A stretch of 64,000 bases of DNA from Nitrosomonas communis (lineage in GTDB: Bacteria; Pseudomonadota; Gammaproteobacteria; Burkholderiales; Nitrosomonadaceae): NCBI RefSeq assembly GCF_001007935.1, contig NZ_CP011451.1:3286001-3350000 (forward strand), written 5' to 3'. The notes under the pieces are model-generated. The model worked only from the letters and a program-made list of their open reading frames with translations, was not told the DNA's origin and did no database searches. Position numbers and translations under genes: made by a program. The first letter of the stretch is position 1; every line of letters begins with the position of its first letter. This document shows positions 46,032-56,125 of the stretch, piece by piece.

Positions 46032-46571
46032 ATGGCACACTTGATTCTTTTCAACAAGCCATACGGAGTAATTTGTCAATTTACACCCCAAGCTGGATAT
46101 CAATCATTAAAAGATTTTATTCCGATAACTGATTTTTACCCAGCTGGACGACTAGATGCCGATAGTGAAGGATTAGTCATACTCACTGATGCTGGAGTAT
46201 TACAGCATAAAATCAGTGATCCAAGATTCAAGCAAGCAAAGAAATATTGGGTACAAGTAGAGGGTATACCCGATCAATCAGATCTCCAACCATTACGCGA
46301 AGGAATAATATTAAAATGTTATAGAACTCGACCTGCAAAAGTTCGTCTAATACAACAGCCATCTCATATTTGGTCACGAAACCCACCCATACGCTTTCGC
46401 AAAAATATTTCTACTTCCTGGTTAGAACTTATCCTTACCGAAGGCAAAAACAGGCAGGTACGTCATATGACAGCAGCGATCGGATTCCCTACCTTACGTT
46501 TAATTCGAACAACAATTGGCAAGTACACACTGACAAACCTTCCCCCAGGTAAGTGGAAGATTATTAAATAA
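46032..46571 (+). CDS. rluE: 23S rRNA pseudouridine synthase RluE
   Basis: This 179-residue RsuA-family enzyme makes the pseudouridine at 23S position 2457. The family start (LILFNKPYGVICQF), the catalytic aspartate in YPAGRLDADSEGLVILT and the GKNRQVRHM motif are intact. The N-terminal S4 domain of RsuA is absent, as in RluE. It follows sixA by 28 bp on the same strand. Confidence 0.94.
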   Translation: MAHLILFNKPYGVICQFTPQAGYQSLKDFIPITDFYPAGRLDADSEGLVILTDAGVLQHKISDPRFKQAKKYWVQVEGIPDQSDLQPLREGIILKCYRTRPAKVRLIQQPSHIWSRNPPIRFRKNISTSWLELILTEGKNRQVRHMTAAIGFPTLRLIRTTIGKYTLTNLPPGKWKIIK

Positions 46572-46726
46572 TTTTATACCACGCTATCTATTGGAAAATT
46601 TCATAAAAAAAATTGCATAACTTTTGTAATAAATCATTACGAAATATCTTGACTAACCTTATACATCTCTTTAGATTTCATTATTGAACCATAGTCTGTT
46701 TTTCACGGAGGAATAAAAATATTATT

Positions 46727-47917
46727 ATGGACATAGACATCGTTTCAGCATTATCAGGACTTATAGATTTACCGTGGTGGGGGTATATCGTGGTTACGTT
46801 AGTAATCACCCATATCACGATCGCAAGTATCACCATTTATCTTCATCGACATTCAGCTCACAGAGCGCTAGATTTGCATCCTATTCCCAGCCATTTTTTT
46901 CGTTTCTGGCTATGGTTGACTACCGGTATGGTTACCAAGGAGTGGACCGCTATTCATCGCAAGCATCACGCAAAATGTGAAACTTTAGATGATCCACACA
47001 GCCCTCAAATTTTTGGAATTAAAAAAGTATTGACCGAAGGGGCAGAGCTTTATCGGTTAGAAGGAAAAAACAAAGAAACCTTGGAAAGGTATGGGCACGG
47101 TACCCCAGATGACTGGATAGAACGCAATGTTTATAGCAGATTTAGCGCAAGTGGCGTTGGATTAATGCTAATTATCAATTTCATTCTATTTGGCCCTATC
47201 GGTCTTACCATTTGGGCCATACAGATGATGTGGACACCTGTATTTGCTGCAGGAGTCATCAATGGCATTGGTCACTATTGGGGATATCGTAATTTCCAGG
47301 CAGAAGATGCCAGCCGTAATGTAGCTCCTTGGGGCATTCTGATTGGGGGAGAAGAATTACACAATAACCATCATGCCTACCCTACTTCAGCCAAACTATC
47401 CAATAAATGGTTTGAATTTGATATTGGCTGGCTATATATACGTATCCTGGAAATGATGGGATTAGCAACCGTCAAGAAAATTGCACCCAAGCTTAATATC
47501 AACAAAACTAAAACCCAGTGCGATTTCGATACCCTGCAAGCTGTAATTGCTCATCGTTATGAGGTACTGGCGAAATATACCCAATCTCTCCAAGCAATGT
47601 TTAAGAAGGAAGTAGAGCATTTACGAGAAGTCGCTTCCCACCATGGAATAGATGGGAACACACTTAAACGTTGGATATTGGCAGATGCGAAAACCTTGCA
47701 AGAAGAGGAACGTATTAAACTGAATCTGGTTTTAAGTAAAACCAAAAATCTTGATAAAGTTTATACCATGCGTGAAGAACTGGTAGCCATATGGCAACGC
47801 TCTACCGCTTCGAAAGATGAATTAGTTAAACAACTCGAAGATTGGTGTCATCGTGCGGAAGAAAGTGGAATTGAAGTTCTGGAAAAATTTTCACGTCGAT
47901 TACGTTGCTATGCATAA
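46727..47917 (+). CDS. Fatty-acid desaturase
   Basis: This 396-residue membrane enzyme introduces a double bond into acyl chains, using a di-iron centre held by histidine boxes. The boxes are HRHSAHRA (about 41-48), HRKHHAKC (about 84) and HNNHHAYP (about 212). Hydrophobic pairs of segments flank them. This is the delta-9 (DesA-like) group. A helical C-terminal extension of about 130 residues (QALQ...REELVAIWQ region) is polar and may be cytoplasmic. It stands alone and converges on rng. Confidence 0.93.
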   Translation: MDIDIVSALSGLIDLPWWGYIVVTLVITHITIASITIYLHRHSAHRALDLHPIPSHFFRFWLWLTTGMVTKEWTAIHRKHHAKCETLDDPHSPQIFGIKKVLTEGAELYRLEGKNKETLERYGHGTPDDWIERNVYSRFSASGVGLMLIINFILFGPIGLTIWAIQMMWTPVFAAGVINGIGHYWGYRNFQAEDASRNVAPWGILIGGEELHNNHHAYPTSAKLSNKWFEFDIGWLYIRILEMMGLATVKKIAPKLNINKTKTQCDFDTLQAVIAHRYEVLAKYTQSLQAMFKKEVEHLREVASHHGIDGNTLKRWILADAKTLQEEERIKLNLVLSKTKNLDKVYTMREELVAIWQRSTASKDELVKQLEDWCHRAEESGIEVLEKFSRRLRCYA

Positions 47918-47945
47918 ATAAGCTATAACACCACGCTATAACTTC

Positions 47946-47984
47946 CGGGCAAAGGCTATAAGATTAATGCTTACCTTTTGCCCG
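47946..47984. terminator. Possible bidirectional terminator hairpin
   Basis: The inverted repeat CGGGCAAAGG / CCTTTTGCCCG lies in the convergent gap between the desaturase and rng genes. There is no good T-run, so this is tentative. Confidence 0.4.
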
Positions 47985-48028
47985 ATAATTCTTATAACTC
48001 AGCGGCAATCTCAGCATTTATTTATTAT

Positions 48029-49483
48029 TTAGATCAAAATAACATCATACTGCTCTTGTGTATAAGACGCTTCCACCTGCAAACTAATAGGTTTTTCAAT
48101 AAAGTCAGCAAGTTGCGCCAAACTTTGTGACTCCTCATCCAGAAATAAATCGATCACATGCTGCGAAGCAAGGATACGGAATTCATTCGCTTCAAATTGT
48201 CGTGACTCACGTAACAGTTCACGCAAGATTTCATAACAGATCGTTTGCGCTGTCCGGATTTGCCCTCGTCCTTGGCAAATTGGACATGGTTCACATAAAA
48301 TATGAGCAAGACTTTCACGTGTACGCTTCCTTGTCATCTCTACCAAACCTAAGGCAGAGAAACCATTGACCGTCATACGTGTCCTGTCCTTCATCAATGC
48401 TTTGTTGAGTTCTGTCAATACTGCCTTTTTATGCTCTTCATCCTCCATGTCGATAAAATCGATGATGATGATGCCCCCTAAATTTCGCAAACGGAGTTGC
48501 CTCGCTATGACTTGGGCTGCTTCCAAATTGGTCTTAAATATGGTGTCATTAAAATTACGCACACCAATGAAGCCACCCGTATTGACATCCATGGTAGTTA
48601 GCGCTTCGGTCTGATCAATAATGACATAGCCACCTGATTTGAGATCAACCCGCCGAGCAAGTGATCGTTCAATTTCTTCTTCGACCCCATATAAATCGAA
48701 GAGGGGGCGCTCTCCGGTATAATGATCGATTCTGCTTGCAACATTGCTCATATAGTTTTGAGCAAAAATGATCAGTTTCAAGTAAGTTTCGCATGAATCT
48801 ACCAGAATGCGGTAAGTATCATCATTAACAAAATCACGCAACATGCGATGACTTAGATCTAAATCCTGATAAAGTAGCGCAGGAGCGCTAACTGTTAATG
48901 CTTTATTTTGAATATCATGCCAAAGCTTATGCAGGTACTCTATATCTGCATGCAGATCCGATTCGCTTGCCGCTTCAGCCATCGTTCGTATGATGTAGCC
49001 TCCCTTGGCATCAACTGGAAGAATATGTTGCAGTTTCTCACGTAATGATTCACGCTCGACATTATCTTCAATACGCTGAGAAACACCAATATGGGATTCC
49101 TGCGGTAAATAAACAAGCATTCGACCAGCAATACTGATTTGGGTAGAAAGTCTTGCTCCCTTTGTACCAATGGCATCTTTAATCACTTGTACGAGAATAT
49201 TGTTCCCCTCGTGCAGCAATCGCTCAATAGGTTTATCCTCTGTAGCGTTTGAACTTAATTCCTTGATATCTCCTATGTGGAGAAATGCTGCTCGTTCCAT
49301 GCCAATGTCGATAAAAGCCGATTGCATACCTGGCAGGACACGGCTAACCCGGCCACTATAAATATTACCAACAATTCCCCGGCTGCTCGCTCGCTCTATA
49401 TGTAACTCCTGTACAACCCCCTGCTCTATAACAGCAACACGTGTTTCCTGTGGGGTAACATTAACAAGAATTTCATTACTCAT
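48029..49483 (-). CDS. rng: Ribonuclease G
   Basis: This 484-residue endoribonuclease processes 16S rRNA 5' ends and some messages. An S1 domain (about 38-125, GNIYSGRVSRVLPGMQSAFIDIG) is followed by the RNase E/G catalytic domain with metal-binding aspartates in TTMDVNTGGF and IIIDFIDMED, and the zinc-link cysteines in CEPCPICQGRG. The long C-terminal scaffold of RNase E is absent. maf lies 26 bp upstream on the same strand, the usual maf-rng arrangement. Confidence 0.96.
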   Translation of the reverse strand: MSNEILVNVTPQETRVAVIEQGVVQELHIERASSRGIVGNIYSGRVSRVLPGMQSAFIDIGMERAAFLHIGDIKELSSNATEDKPIERLLHEGNNILVQVIKDAIGTKGARLSTQISIAGRMLVYLPQESHIGVSQRIEDNVERESLREKLQHILPVDAKGGYIIRTMAEAASESDLHADIEYLHKLWHDIQNKALTVSAPALLYQDLDLSHRMLRDFVNDDTYRILVDSCETYLKLIIFAQNYMSNVASRIDHYTGERPLFDLYGVEEEIERSLARRVDLKSGGYVIIDQTEALTTMDVNTGGFIGVRNFNDTIFKTNLEAAQVIARQLRLRNLGGIIIIDFIDMEDEEHKKAVLTELNKALMKDRTRMTVNGFSALGLVEMTRKRTRESLAHILCEPCPICQGRGQIRTAQTICYEILRELLRESRQFEANEFRILASQHVIDLFLDEESQSLAQLADFIEKPISLQVEASYTQEQYDVILI

Positions 49484-49509
49484 TTAGAAGGATAGCGCAA
49501 TCTATTTTT

Positions 49510-50139
49510 CTAGCTCTCGGGAAACACTTTTATTCCAGACTCTTCCAGTAATTGAGCTGTTTCAAACAATGGTAAGCCCATAACCCCACTATAGCTACCA
49601 AAAATCTCAACAATAAAGGCTGCTGCCATACCTTGAATTGCATAAGCCCCTGCTTTATCAAAAGCCTCGCCGCCCGCAATACATGCTTGAATTTCTCGTT
49701 TACCAATCTCACGAAAACGCACTGTAGTAATTGACAAACGATGCTTGATCGTCCCCTGCAAATTCAGAGCAATCGCAGTCAAGACCTGATGCGTTCTGCC
49801 TGAAAGTGCAGTCAACATCTCCTCGGCATGAATGGCATCCTTCGGTTTTCCGAAAATACATCCATCCAATGCAACAATCGTATCAGCCGCCAAGACAGGA
49901 AATAATGGCAACTTGCGCTGGATCAAACGTATCCTCCCTGCTTCCGCCTTGGCATGGGTAATACGATAAACATAATCAGTTGGAGATTCATCCAGAAGGG
50001 GGGTTTCATCAATATCAACAGCTCGAGATACTGTTTCTCGCATGAGCAACACACTATGTCTTACCCCAATTTGTTTCAGCAGTTCCCTTCTACGGGGGCT
50101 GCGCGAAGCTAGATAGATATAATGTCCAGCAAACGTCAT
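49510..50139 (-). CDS. maf: Maf-type nucleotide pyrophosphatase
   Basis: Maf proteins hydrolyse dTTP, UTP and modified nucleotides to monophosphates. The motifs IYLASRSPRRRELLKQIG, AKAEAGR, ADTIVALDG and KPKD plus QGMAAAFIVEIFGSYSGVMGLP are present in 209 residues. The neighbouring rng gene and the sequence point to the YhdE-like branch. It is transcribed with rng. Confidence 0.94.
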   Translation of the reverse strand: MTFAGHYIYLASRSPRRRELLKQIGVRHSVLLMRETVSRAVDIDETPLLDESPTDYVYRITHAKAEAGRIRLIQRKLPLFPVLAADTIVALDGCIFGKPKDAIHAEEMLTALSGRTHQVLTAIALNLQGTIKHRLSITTVRFREIGKREIQACIAGGEAFDKAGAYAIQGMAAAFIVEIFGSYSGVMGLPLFETAQLLEESGIKVFPES

Positions 50140-50242
50140 GATGTTTAAAATTTATAGAGTAAGTGTTTGTTAAATTTATTCTTTAATAACTTCTTTTTAC
50201 ACAGTAGACTCATTACAACTTTTATAAACTCTCTACCGCAGG

Positions 50243-50710
50243 CTACACACGATGATAAGGATGCTGTCTGATAATTGATAAAGCTCGATAAAGTTGCTCT
50301 GCCAATAATACACGAACTAGACCATGGGGAAATGTAAGTCTGGAAAGTGCCAGCATTTCATTAGCCATAATCTTGATATCACGGTGTAATCCATCTGCAC
50401 CTCCAATAACAAATACAACATCTCTACCATTTCTCATCCAATCAATCAGCGTCTCAGCTAACTGAATGGTAGTGAACTGTTTACCTCGCTCATCCATGAC
50501 AACAATGTAACAAGCCGATGGGAGGGCTGCCTGAATACGTTCTCTCTCAGCAAGTAACAACTGTTCATTTTGCTTACTGCCCCGTTTATCTGGTTTAATT
50601 TCGATCAGATGAATGGGTATTTCCCTTGGCATGCGCTGGGTATATTCCATAAAACCAGCCACTACCCAATCAGGCATTTTATTTCCTACAGCCAAGATAT
50701 AGAGTTTCAT
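50243..50710 (-). CDS. rlmH: 23S rRNA pseudouridine(1915) N3-methyltransferase
   Basis: This 155-residue SPOUT methyltransferase modifies 23S helix 69. It has the family start ([16 protein letters not shown]) and the SAM-binding [14 protein letters not shown] and [22 protein letters not shown] segments. The ATG lies only 5 bp after the end of a repeat copy (50716-50820), so the translation start region comes from that repeat. There is no strong Shine-Dalgarno; GAGAT in the repeat terminus is the best candidate. rsfS lies upstream. Confidence 0.95.
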   Translation of the reverse strand: MKLYILAVGNKMPDWVVAGFMEYTQRMPREIPIHLIEIKPDKRGSKQNEQLLLAERERIQAALPSACYIVVMDERGKQFTTIQLAETLIDWMRNGRDVVFVIGGADGLHRDIKIMANEMLALSRLTFPHGLVRVLLAEQLYRALSIIRQHPYHRV

Positions 50711-50715
50711 TATTT

Positions 50716-50820
50716 ATCTCATTTCTAAATCAAACCTGACTTTGCCGGCTTCATTTTGCCGTACTATTTTTACTGTCTGCGGCTCTCGCCTTCGCGTCAT
50801 TGTTGATTTGGAAATGGAGT
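50716..50820 (-). repeat. MITE-like repeat, copy G
   Basis: A 105-bp copy inserted between rsfS and rlmH. Its left terminus reads ATCTCATTTCTAAATCAAA instead of ATTCC, and the right terminus is TTTGGAAATGGAGT. Its edge is 5 bp from the rlmH start codon. Confidence 0.85.
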
Positions 50821-50848
50821 AAAATACGCTTGCTCTTTTCATATTACC

Positions 50849-51196
50849 TCAAAGCATTTTTTTCTTGACTGCATTGGATTCTGCCCATAACGATTCCAAA
50901 TCGTAGTATTCACGAATAGTAGGCTGCATGATATGCACTACGATATCGCCTAAATCTACCAATAACCATTCTCCAGCTTGCTCGCCTTCAATACTATAGA
51001 CTTTACCTCCCGCAGCTTTCACTTTTTCCTGCACATGATGAGCTAACGCTTTGGTCTGGCGTGTTGAAGTTCCGCTAGCAATGATCATATAGTCAAATAA
51101 TGAGGTAATTCTTCCTGCTTCCAATACAAGAATATCTTGTGCTTTCAGATCTTCTAGTGCAGCAATGACTATCTTTAGTAGCTCATCTGTTTTCAT
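50849..51196 (-). CDS. rsfS: Ribosome silencing factor RsfS
   Basis: RsfS (Iojap family) binds ribosomal protein L14 and blocks subunit joining in slow growth. The 115-residue length, IASGTSTRQTKALAHHV and VDLGDIVVHIMQPTIREYYDLE are standard. I chose the ATG at 51196, which matches the family start. It overlaps the end of nadD by 14 bases. Confidence 0.94.
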   Translation of the reverse strand: MKTDELLKIVIAALEDLKAQDILVLEAGRITSLFDYMIIASGTSTRQTKALAHHVQEKVKAAGGKVYSIEGEQAGEWLLVDLGDIVVHIMQPTIREYYDLESLWAESNAVKKKML

Positions 51197-51869
51197 TTTC
51201 CCTCGTGTAAACATGGTGTGTGCCGATGTAATTCAGTACATTATCGGGAAGCAGATAACGTGCACTTTTTTCTGCTGCGATATAGGCTCGGATGGTGGTC
51301 GAAGAAATGTCCAATAATGTGGTCTCTGCTGTAAAAACAAATCCAGATGATACATGCTTCAAGGCGTTTACATCATCTGTCCAGCGATCTGAGCATGCCT
51401 CCTGTAACTTTGGTGGTAAGCACGCTTGATGCTGAAAAGAAATATGACCTGGACGATTGACAATAACCAAATGACTTAATTCAAATAACTCACGCCAAAG
51501 ATGCCAATTTGGCAGTTTCAGAAATGCGTCTACTCCTATAATAAAACAAAATGCCACCTTTTTTCCTTTGAATTCCTCTTTTAATTCACGTAGCGATGCT
51601 ACACTATAGCTTTCTCCAGAACGCCTGAGCTCTCGATCATCCAGAAAGAATTTTTTATTATCACGAATAGCTTCATAAAGCATGATTTTACGGTGATGCT
51701 GCGAAGCAATAGGCTCATTGCGCAAGCGTGGATGCCCTGCAGGAACAAAACGAATTTCATCCAATTGTAAAATTTCAATAAGTTCTTCTGCCACCCTTAA
51801 ATGTCCAAAATGAACTGGATCAAATGTCCCTCCATAAATCCCAATCAGGGAGAATGTTTCATTAGACAT
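51183..51869 (-). CDS. nadD: Nicotinate-nucleotide adenylyltransferase
   Basis: NadD makes deamido-NAD from nicotinate mononucleotide. The 228-residue protein has the nucleotidyltransferase signatures GIYGGTFDPVHFGHLR and ISSTTIRAYI. It is the first gene of nadD-rsfS-rlmH, an order common in proteobacteria. Confidence 0.95.
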   Translation of the reverse strand: MSNETFSLIGIYGGTFDPVHFGHLRVAEELIEILQLDEIRFVPAGHPRLRNEPIASQHHRKIMLYEAIRDNKKFFLDDRELRRSGESYSVASLRELKEEFKGKKVAFCFIIGVDAFLKLPNWHLWRELFELSHLVIVNRPGHISFQHQACLPPKLQEACSDRWTDDVNALKHVSSGFVFTAETTLLDISSTTIRAYIAAEKSARYLLPDNVLNYIGTHHVYTRENENR

Positions 51870-51943
51870 TACTTAAGAAGAAATTTAGAGGAAGAGAGGT
51901 TAAGAACAATGTGCTCTAGCTGAATAATGCTATCTTGGAAACT

Positions 51944-53326
51944 TTAAAATAAAGCAAGGCGCATATCCGCCAATATATTCGCTAAATGTGAAGTAAAACG
52001 TGCAGCCGATGCCCCATCAATGACCCTGTGATCATAAGATAGCGACAGAGGAAGAATCAAACGAGGAACGAACTCACCATTACGATAAATTGGCTTCAAG
52101 TTCGCCCTTGAGACTCCCAGGATGGCCACTTCAGGGGCATTGATAATAGGCGTAAAGGCCGTGCCACCTATCCCGCCAAGACTAGAAATGGTAAAACTAG
52201 CCCCTTGCATGTCAGTCGGTTTTAATTTCCCTTCTCGCGCAACTGAAGAAAGTTTACCTAACTCATCAGCTATCGCAATTACACCTTTCTGATCAGCATC
52301 TCGAATAACAGGCACGACAAGACCATTGGGTGTATCTACCGCAAATCCTAAATGATAATAGCGTTTGAGTACCAGAGAGAATTCTTCATTATGCCTATCC
52401 AATGAGGAGTTAAATTCTGGATATTTTTTTAATGCTGCAGTCACAGCTTTCATGAGAAAAGCAAGTATGGTTAATTTGATCCCATTCTCTTGCTGTTTTT
52501 CATTATATTCTTTTCTAAGCGATTCTAGATCAGTAATATCCGCCTCGTCGAACTGGGTTACGTGTGGAATCATGACCCAATTACGGTGTAGATTAGCAGC
52601 TGAGATTTGCTTAATGCGACTTAACGGCTTCAATTCAATTGGCCCAAATTTCGCAAAATCGACCTGAGGCCAGGGTAATAAATCCAGTCCACCACCCAAA
52701 CCTGATGTTGGTGATTTCATTAACTCTCGTTTGACAAAAGCCTGGATATCTTCCTTAAGTATGCGCTGTTTGGGACCGCTGCCAACTATCTTGCTTAAAT
52801 CCACACCCAATTCCCTGGCAAAACGTCTAACTGATGGGCCAGCATGGGGCTTAGCCACAGGTGTAAGAATGGACTGTCCCCCTTCCGCATACTGTGCAGG
52901 CAACTGTAATAGCTTGCTTGAGTAGGTTTCTTGACTTGGAGCAGGCATTTCTACTGCGGTTTCAGGCTTAGTGCTCACAGTCTTGCGATCCGTTGCTGTT
53001 TCTTCAGAAATGGCTCCAGCCGAAATCGTTTTACTCTCTTCTTCAGAAATAGCTTCAGTAGCAGCCGGCTTATTCTCTTCTTCGGCTGAAACTTCCATAA
53101 CAAGAATTTCTGAACCTTCAGATACCTTATCACCTACTTTGACAGTAATTTCCTTGACAGTACCGGAATAAGGGGAAGGAACTTCAATAGTAGCCTTGTC
53201 TGATTCCAACGTAATAAGCGAATCCTCTGCCTTAAGTTTATCGCCAACATTGATAAGAACTTCTACGACTGGCACATCCTTAAAGTCGCCAATATCTGGA
53301 ATCATTACCTTTTTGATCTCACTCAC
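51944..53326 (-). CDS. aceF: Pyruvate dehydrogenase E2, dihydrolipoyl acetyltransferase
   Basis: This 460-residue protein carries one N-terminal lipoyl domain (lysine in LESDKATIEVPS), a long linker rich in Glu, Ala and Thr (about 82-145), an E1/E3-binding domain (SVRRFARELGVDLSKIVGSG) and a catalytic domain ending in the LSYDHRVIDGASAARF active-site region. Many E2 proteins paired with homodimeric E1 have two or three lipoyl domains; this one has a single one. It follows aceE by about 80 bp. Confidence 0.95.
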   Translation of the reverse strand: MSEIKKVMIPDIGDFKDVPVVEVLINVGDKLKAEDSLITLESDKATIEVPSPYSGTVKEITVKVGDKVSEGSEILVMEVSAEEENKPAATEAISEEESKTISAGAISEETATDRKTVSTKPETAVEMPAPSQETYSSKLLQLPAQYAEGGQSILTPVAKPHAGPSVRRFARELGVDLSKIVGSGPKQRILKEDIQAFVKRELMKSPTSGLGGGLDLLPWPQVDFAKFGPIELKPLSRIKQISAANLHRNWVMIPHVTQFDEADITDLESLRKEYNEKQQENGIKLTILAFLMKAVTAALKKYPEFNSSLDRHNEEFSLVLKRYYHLGFAVDTPNGLVVPVIRDADQKGVIAIADELGKLSSVAREGKLKPTDMQGASFTISSLGGIGGTAFTPIINAPEVAILGVSRANLKPIYRNGEFVPRLILPLSLSYDHRVIDGASAARFTSHLANILADMRLALF

Positions 53327-53406
53327 GCCCTATCCTTAATCTACATTTAATCTATCAATGAGCAACAAAAGACCACCATGATGTAGGCAATCAATATACC
53401 CGCCGT

Positions 53407-56064
53407 CTATTGCGTAACGGGATCTGGTTTATCCGGATTGATGCCGAACGCCTTGATTGCCTGAGCAACCTGTTCTGCTGGGACCTTACCTTCTTCTGAC
53501 AGAACATTCAATGCTGCAACGGTAATGTAATAGCGATCCACTTCAAAAAAATGTCTGAGTTTTTCACGCGTGTCAGAACGCCCAAATCCATCTGTACCCA
53601 GCACACAATAGCGACCTGGTATAAATGCTCGTATCTGATCCGCATAAATCTTCATGTAATCAGTGGCAGCCACCACAGGCCCTTCACGATCTTTCAAACA
53701 ACTTTCTACATAGGGCACTCTAGCAGATTCATTCGGGTGCAGCATATTCCAACGCGCGATACTCAACGCCTCACGTCGTAATTCAGTAAAGCTGGTGACA
53801 CTCCAGATATCTGCAACCACCCCATAGTCCTTTTGCAAAATGTCTGCTGCCGCAATCACTTCGCGTAATATCGTCCCCGAACCAAGCAACTGGATACGTG
53901 TACTTTTATTATTCCTAGCACCTTCACGCAGCAAATAAATTCCTTTCAATATTCCTTGCTCAACTCCTTTAGGAAGATCAGGCTGAGCGTAATTTTCATT
54001 CATCACAGTAATATAATAAAACACATCTTCCTGCTCTTGATACATACGCCGCAAGCCATCCTGGACGATCACCGCCAGTTCATAGCCATAAGTAGGATCA
54101 TAGGATATGCAGTTGGGAATAGTAGAAGCAGCAAGGTGACTATGGCCGTCTTCATGTTGCAGACCTTCACCGTTCAATGTGGTTCGCCCAGCTGTTCCAC
54201 CTAGCAGAAAACCACGACAGCGCATATCGCCCGCAGCCCAAATAAGATCCCCTACACGCTGAAAGCCAAACATGGAATAAAAAATATAAAAAGGAATCAT
54301 TTGCACATGATGGGTGCTGTAGGCTGTGGCTGCTGCAATCCAAGAAGACATAGCGCCAGCCTCATTGATGCCTTCCTGGAGAATCTGGCCATTCTTATCC
54401 TCTTTGTAAAACATAAGCTGATCAGCATCCTCGGGGATATAGAGCTGCCCTACTGATGACCAGATACCGAGTTGACGGAACATTCCTTCCATACCAAACG
54501 TCCGTGACTCATCCGCGACGATAGGCACAATATGTTTACGGATATTTTTATCCTTGGTCAGAATATTAAGAATACGCACAAATGCCATAGTAGTAGAAGA
54601 TTCTCTTCCTTCACCTCCCCCTTTCAATAAGGTCTCGAATGCTGACAAAGGGGGTATTTGCAAGGCTTCTGCCTTCCGTTCACGATGATGTAAAAACCCA
54701 CCCAAGGCTTTACGTCGATCTTGCATATAAGTAAATTCCGGTGAATCCTTATCAAATTTAAGGTAGGGAATCTCGTCGATCTTGTCATCCGGGACGGGCA
54801 AACCAAATCGATCACGAAATGCCTTGAGTGAGGTTGTGCCCATTTTCTTCTGCTGATGAGTGATGTTCTGTGCCTCACCTGACTCACCCATTCCATACCC
54901 CTTGACAGTCTTGGCAAGGATCACGGTAGGTTGCCCTTTATGTTTGACTGCAGCAGCATAGGCAGCATAGACCTTGTGCGGATCATGCCCACCCCGATTT
55001 AGTCGCCAAATATCATCGTCTGACATATTAGCAACCATTTCGAGTAACTCAGGATATTTACCAAAAAAATGCTTTCTGACATAAGCCCCATCTCGGGCTT
55101 TGAAAGTCTGATACTCTCCGTCCACACATTCCATCATGCGTTGCTGAAGAAGCCCTTTGGTATCTTTTGCCAGAAGAGGATCCCAGTAAGAACCCCAAAT
55201 GACTTTAATAACATTCCAGCCCGCTCCTCTAAACGTTGCCTCCAATTCCTGTATGATTTTGCCATTGCCCCTGACAGGGCCATCCAGGCGCTGAAGATTA
55301 CAGTTCACTACAAAGATCAAGTTATCAAGCTTTTCGCGTGAAGCAAGTGAAATGGCCCCTAGCGACTCAGGCTCGTCCATTTCACCATCACCTGTGAAAG
55401 CCCAGACTTTACGCCCCTCGGTATCGGCTAATTGGCGACTACCCAAGTATTTCATAAAGCGCGCCTGATAAATCGCCATGTGCGGCCCCAACCCCATTGA
55501 TACGGTTGGGAATTTCCAGAAATCCGGCATCAGCCATGGATGTGGATAGGATGACAGTCCTTTACCCCCTATTTCTTGACGAAAATTATCAAGATACTCC
55601 TCAGTTAATACTCCCAGTAAAAATGCATAGGCATAAATTCCAGGCGATGAATGTCCCTGAACATAGACGAGGTCAGCTCCCTTCTCCTCACCCGCTGCTC
55701 GCCAGAAATGATTGTAACCAACATCATATAAGGTTGCCGCTGAGGCGAAACTGGCGATATGTCCTCCCACATTGGTATTTCGATTGGCGCGAGCGACCAT
55801 CGCCAGCGCATTCCAGCGTACGTAAGAACGAATACGGTGCTCTATGGCGTGATTACCCGGCGAACGCTGCTCTTTACCCACCGGAATGGTGTTGATATAA
55901 GCCGTATTAGCACTATAAGGAAGATATGCGCCAGAACGTCGCGCTTTTTCAACTAATTTTTCCAATAAGTAATGTGCTCGCTCTGCTCCTTCATTGGTAA
56001 GAACAGATTCCAATGCCTCCAGCCATTCCTGTGTTTCCTGTGGATCAATATCTTGTGAATTCAT
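53407..56064 (-). CDS. aceE: Pyruvate dehydrogenase E1 (homodimeric)
   Basis: This 885-residue thiamine-diphosphate enzyme decarboxylates pyruvate and acetylates E2. The length and the motifs ARANRNTNVGGHIASF, the ThDP-binding GDGEMDEPE through NLIFVVNCNLQRLDGPVRGN, and GRTTLNGEGLQHEDGHS match AceE. With aceF it forms most of the pyruvate dehydrogenase complex. No lpd (E3) gene follows within the window. Confidence 0.97.
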   Translation of the reverse strand: MNSQDIDPQETQEWLEALESVLTNEGAERAHYLLEKLVEKARRSGAYLPYSANTAYINTIPVGKEQRSPGNHAIEHRIRSYVRWNALAMVARANRNTNVGGHIASFASAATLYDVGYNHFWRAAGEEKGADLVYVQGHSSPGIYAYAFLLGVLTEEYLDNFRQEIGGKGLSSYPHPWLMPDFWKFPTVSMGLGPHMAIYQARFMKYLGSRQLADTEGRKVWAFTGDGEMDEPESLGAISLASREKLDNLIFVVNCNLQRLDGPVRGNGKIIQELEATFRGAGWNVIKVIWGSYWDPLLAKDTKGLLQQRMMECVDGEYQTFKARDGAYVRKHFFGKYPELLEMVANMSDDDIWRLNRGGHDPHKVYAAYAAAVKHKGQPTVILAKTVKGYGMGESGEAQNITHQQKKMGTTSLKAFRDRFGLPVPDDKIDEIPYLKFDKDSPEFTYMQDRRKALGGFLHHRERKAEALQIPPLSAFETLLKGGGEGRESSTTMAFVRILNILTKDKNIRKHIVPIVADESRTFGMEGMFRQLGIWSSVGQLYIPEDADQLMFYKEDKNGQILQEGINEAGAMSSWIAAATAYSTHHVQMIPFYIFYSMFGFQRVGDLIWAAGDMRCRGFLLGGTAGRTTLNGEGLQHEDGHSHLAASTIPNCISYDPTYGYELAVIVQDGLRRMYQEQEDVFYYITVMNENYAQPDLPKGVEQGILKGIYLLREGARNNKSTRIQLLGSGTILREVIAAADILQKDYGVVADIWSVTSFTELRREALSIARWNMLHPNESARVPYVESCLKDREGPVVAATDYMKIYADQIRAFIPGRYCVLGTDGFGRSDTREKLRHFFEVDRYYITVAALNVLSEEGKVPAEQVAQAIKAFGINPDKPDPVTQ

Positions 56065-56125
56065 ATTGAATTGCAGCTCCGTCTTTCAGTTTGGTAATAA
56101 TATACTGGTCAATTTTAGACAAAAA

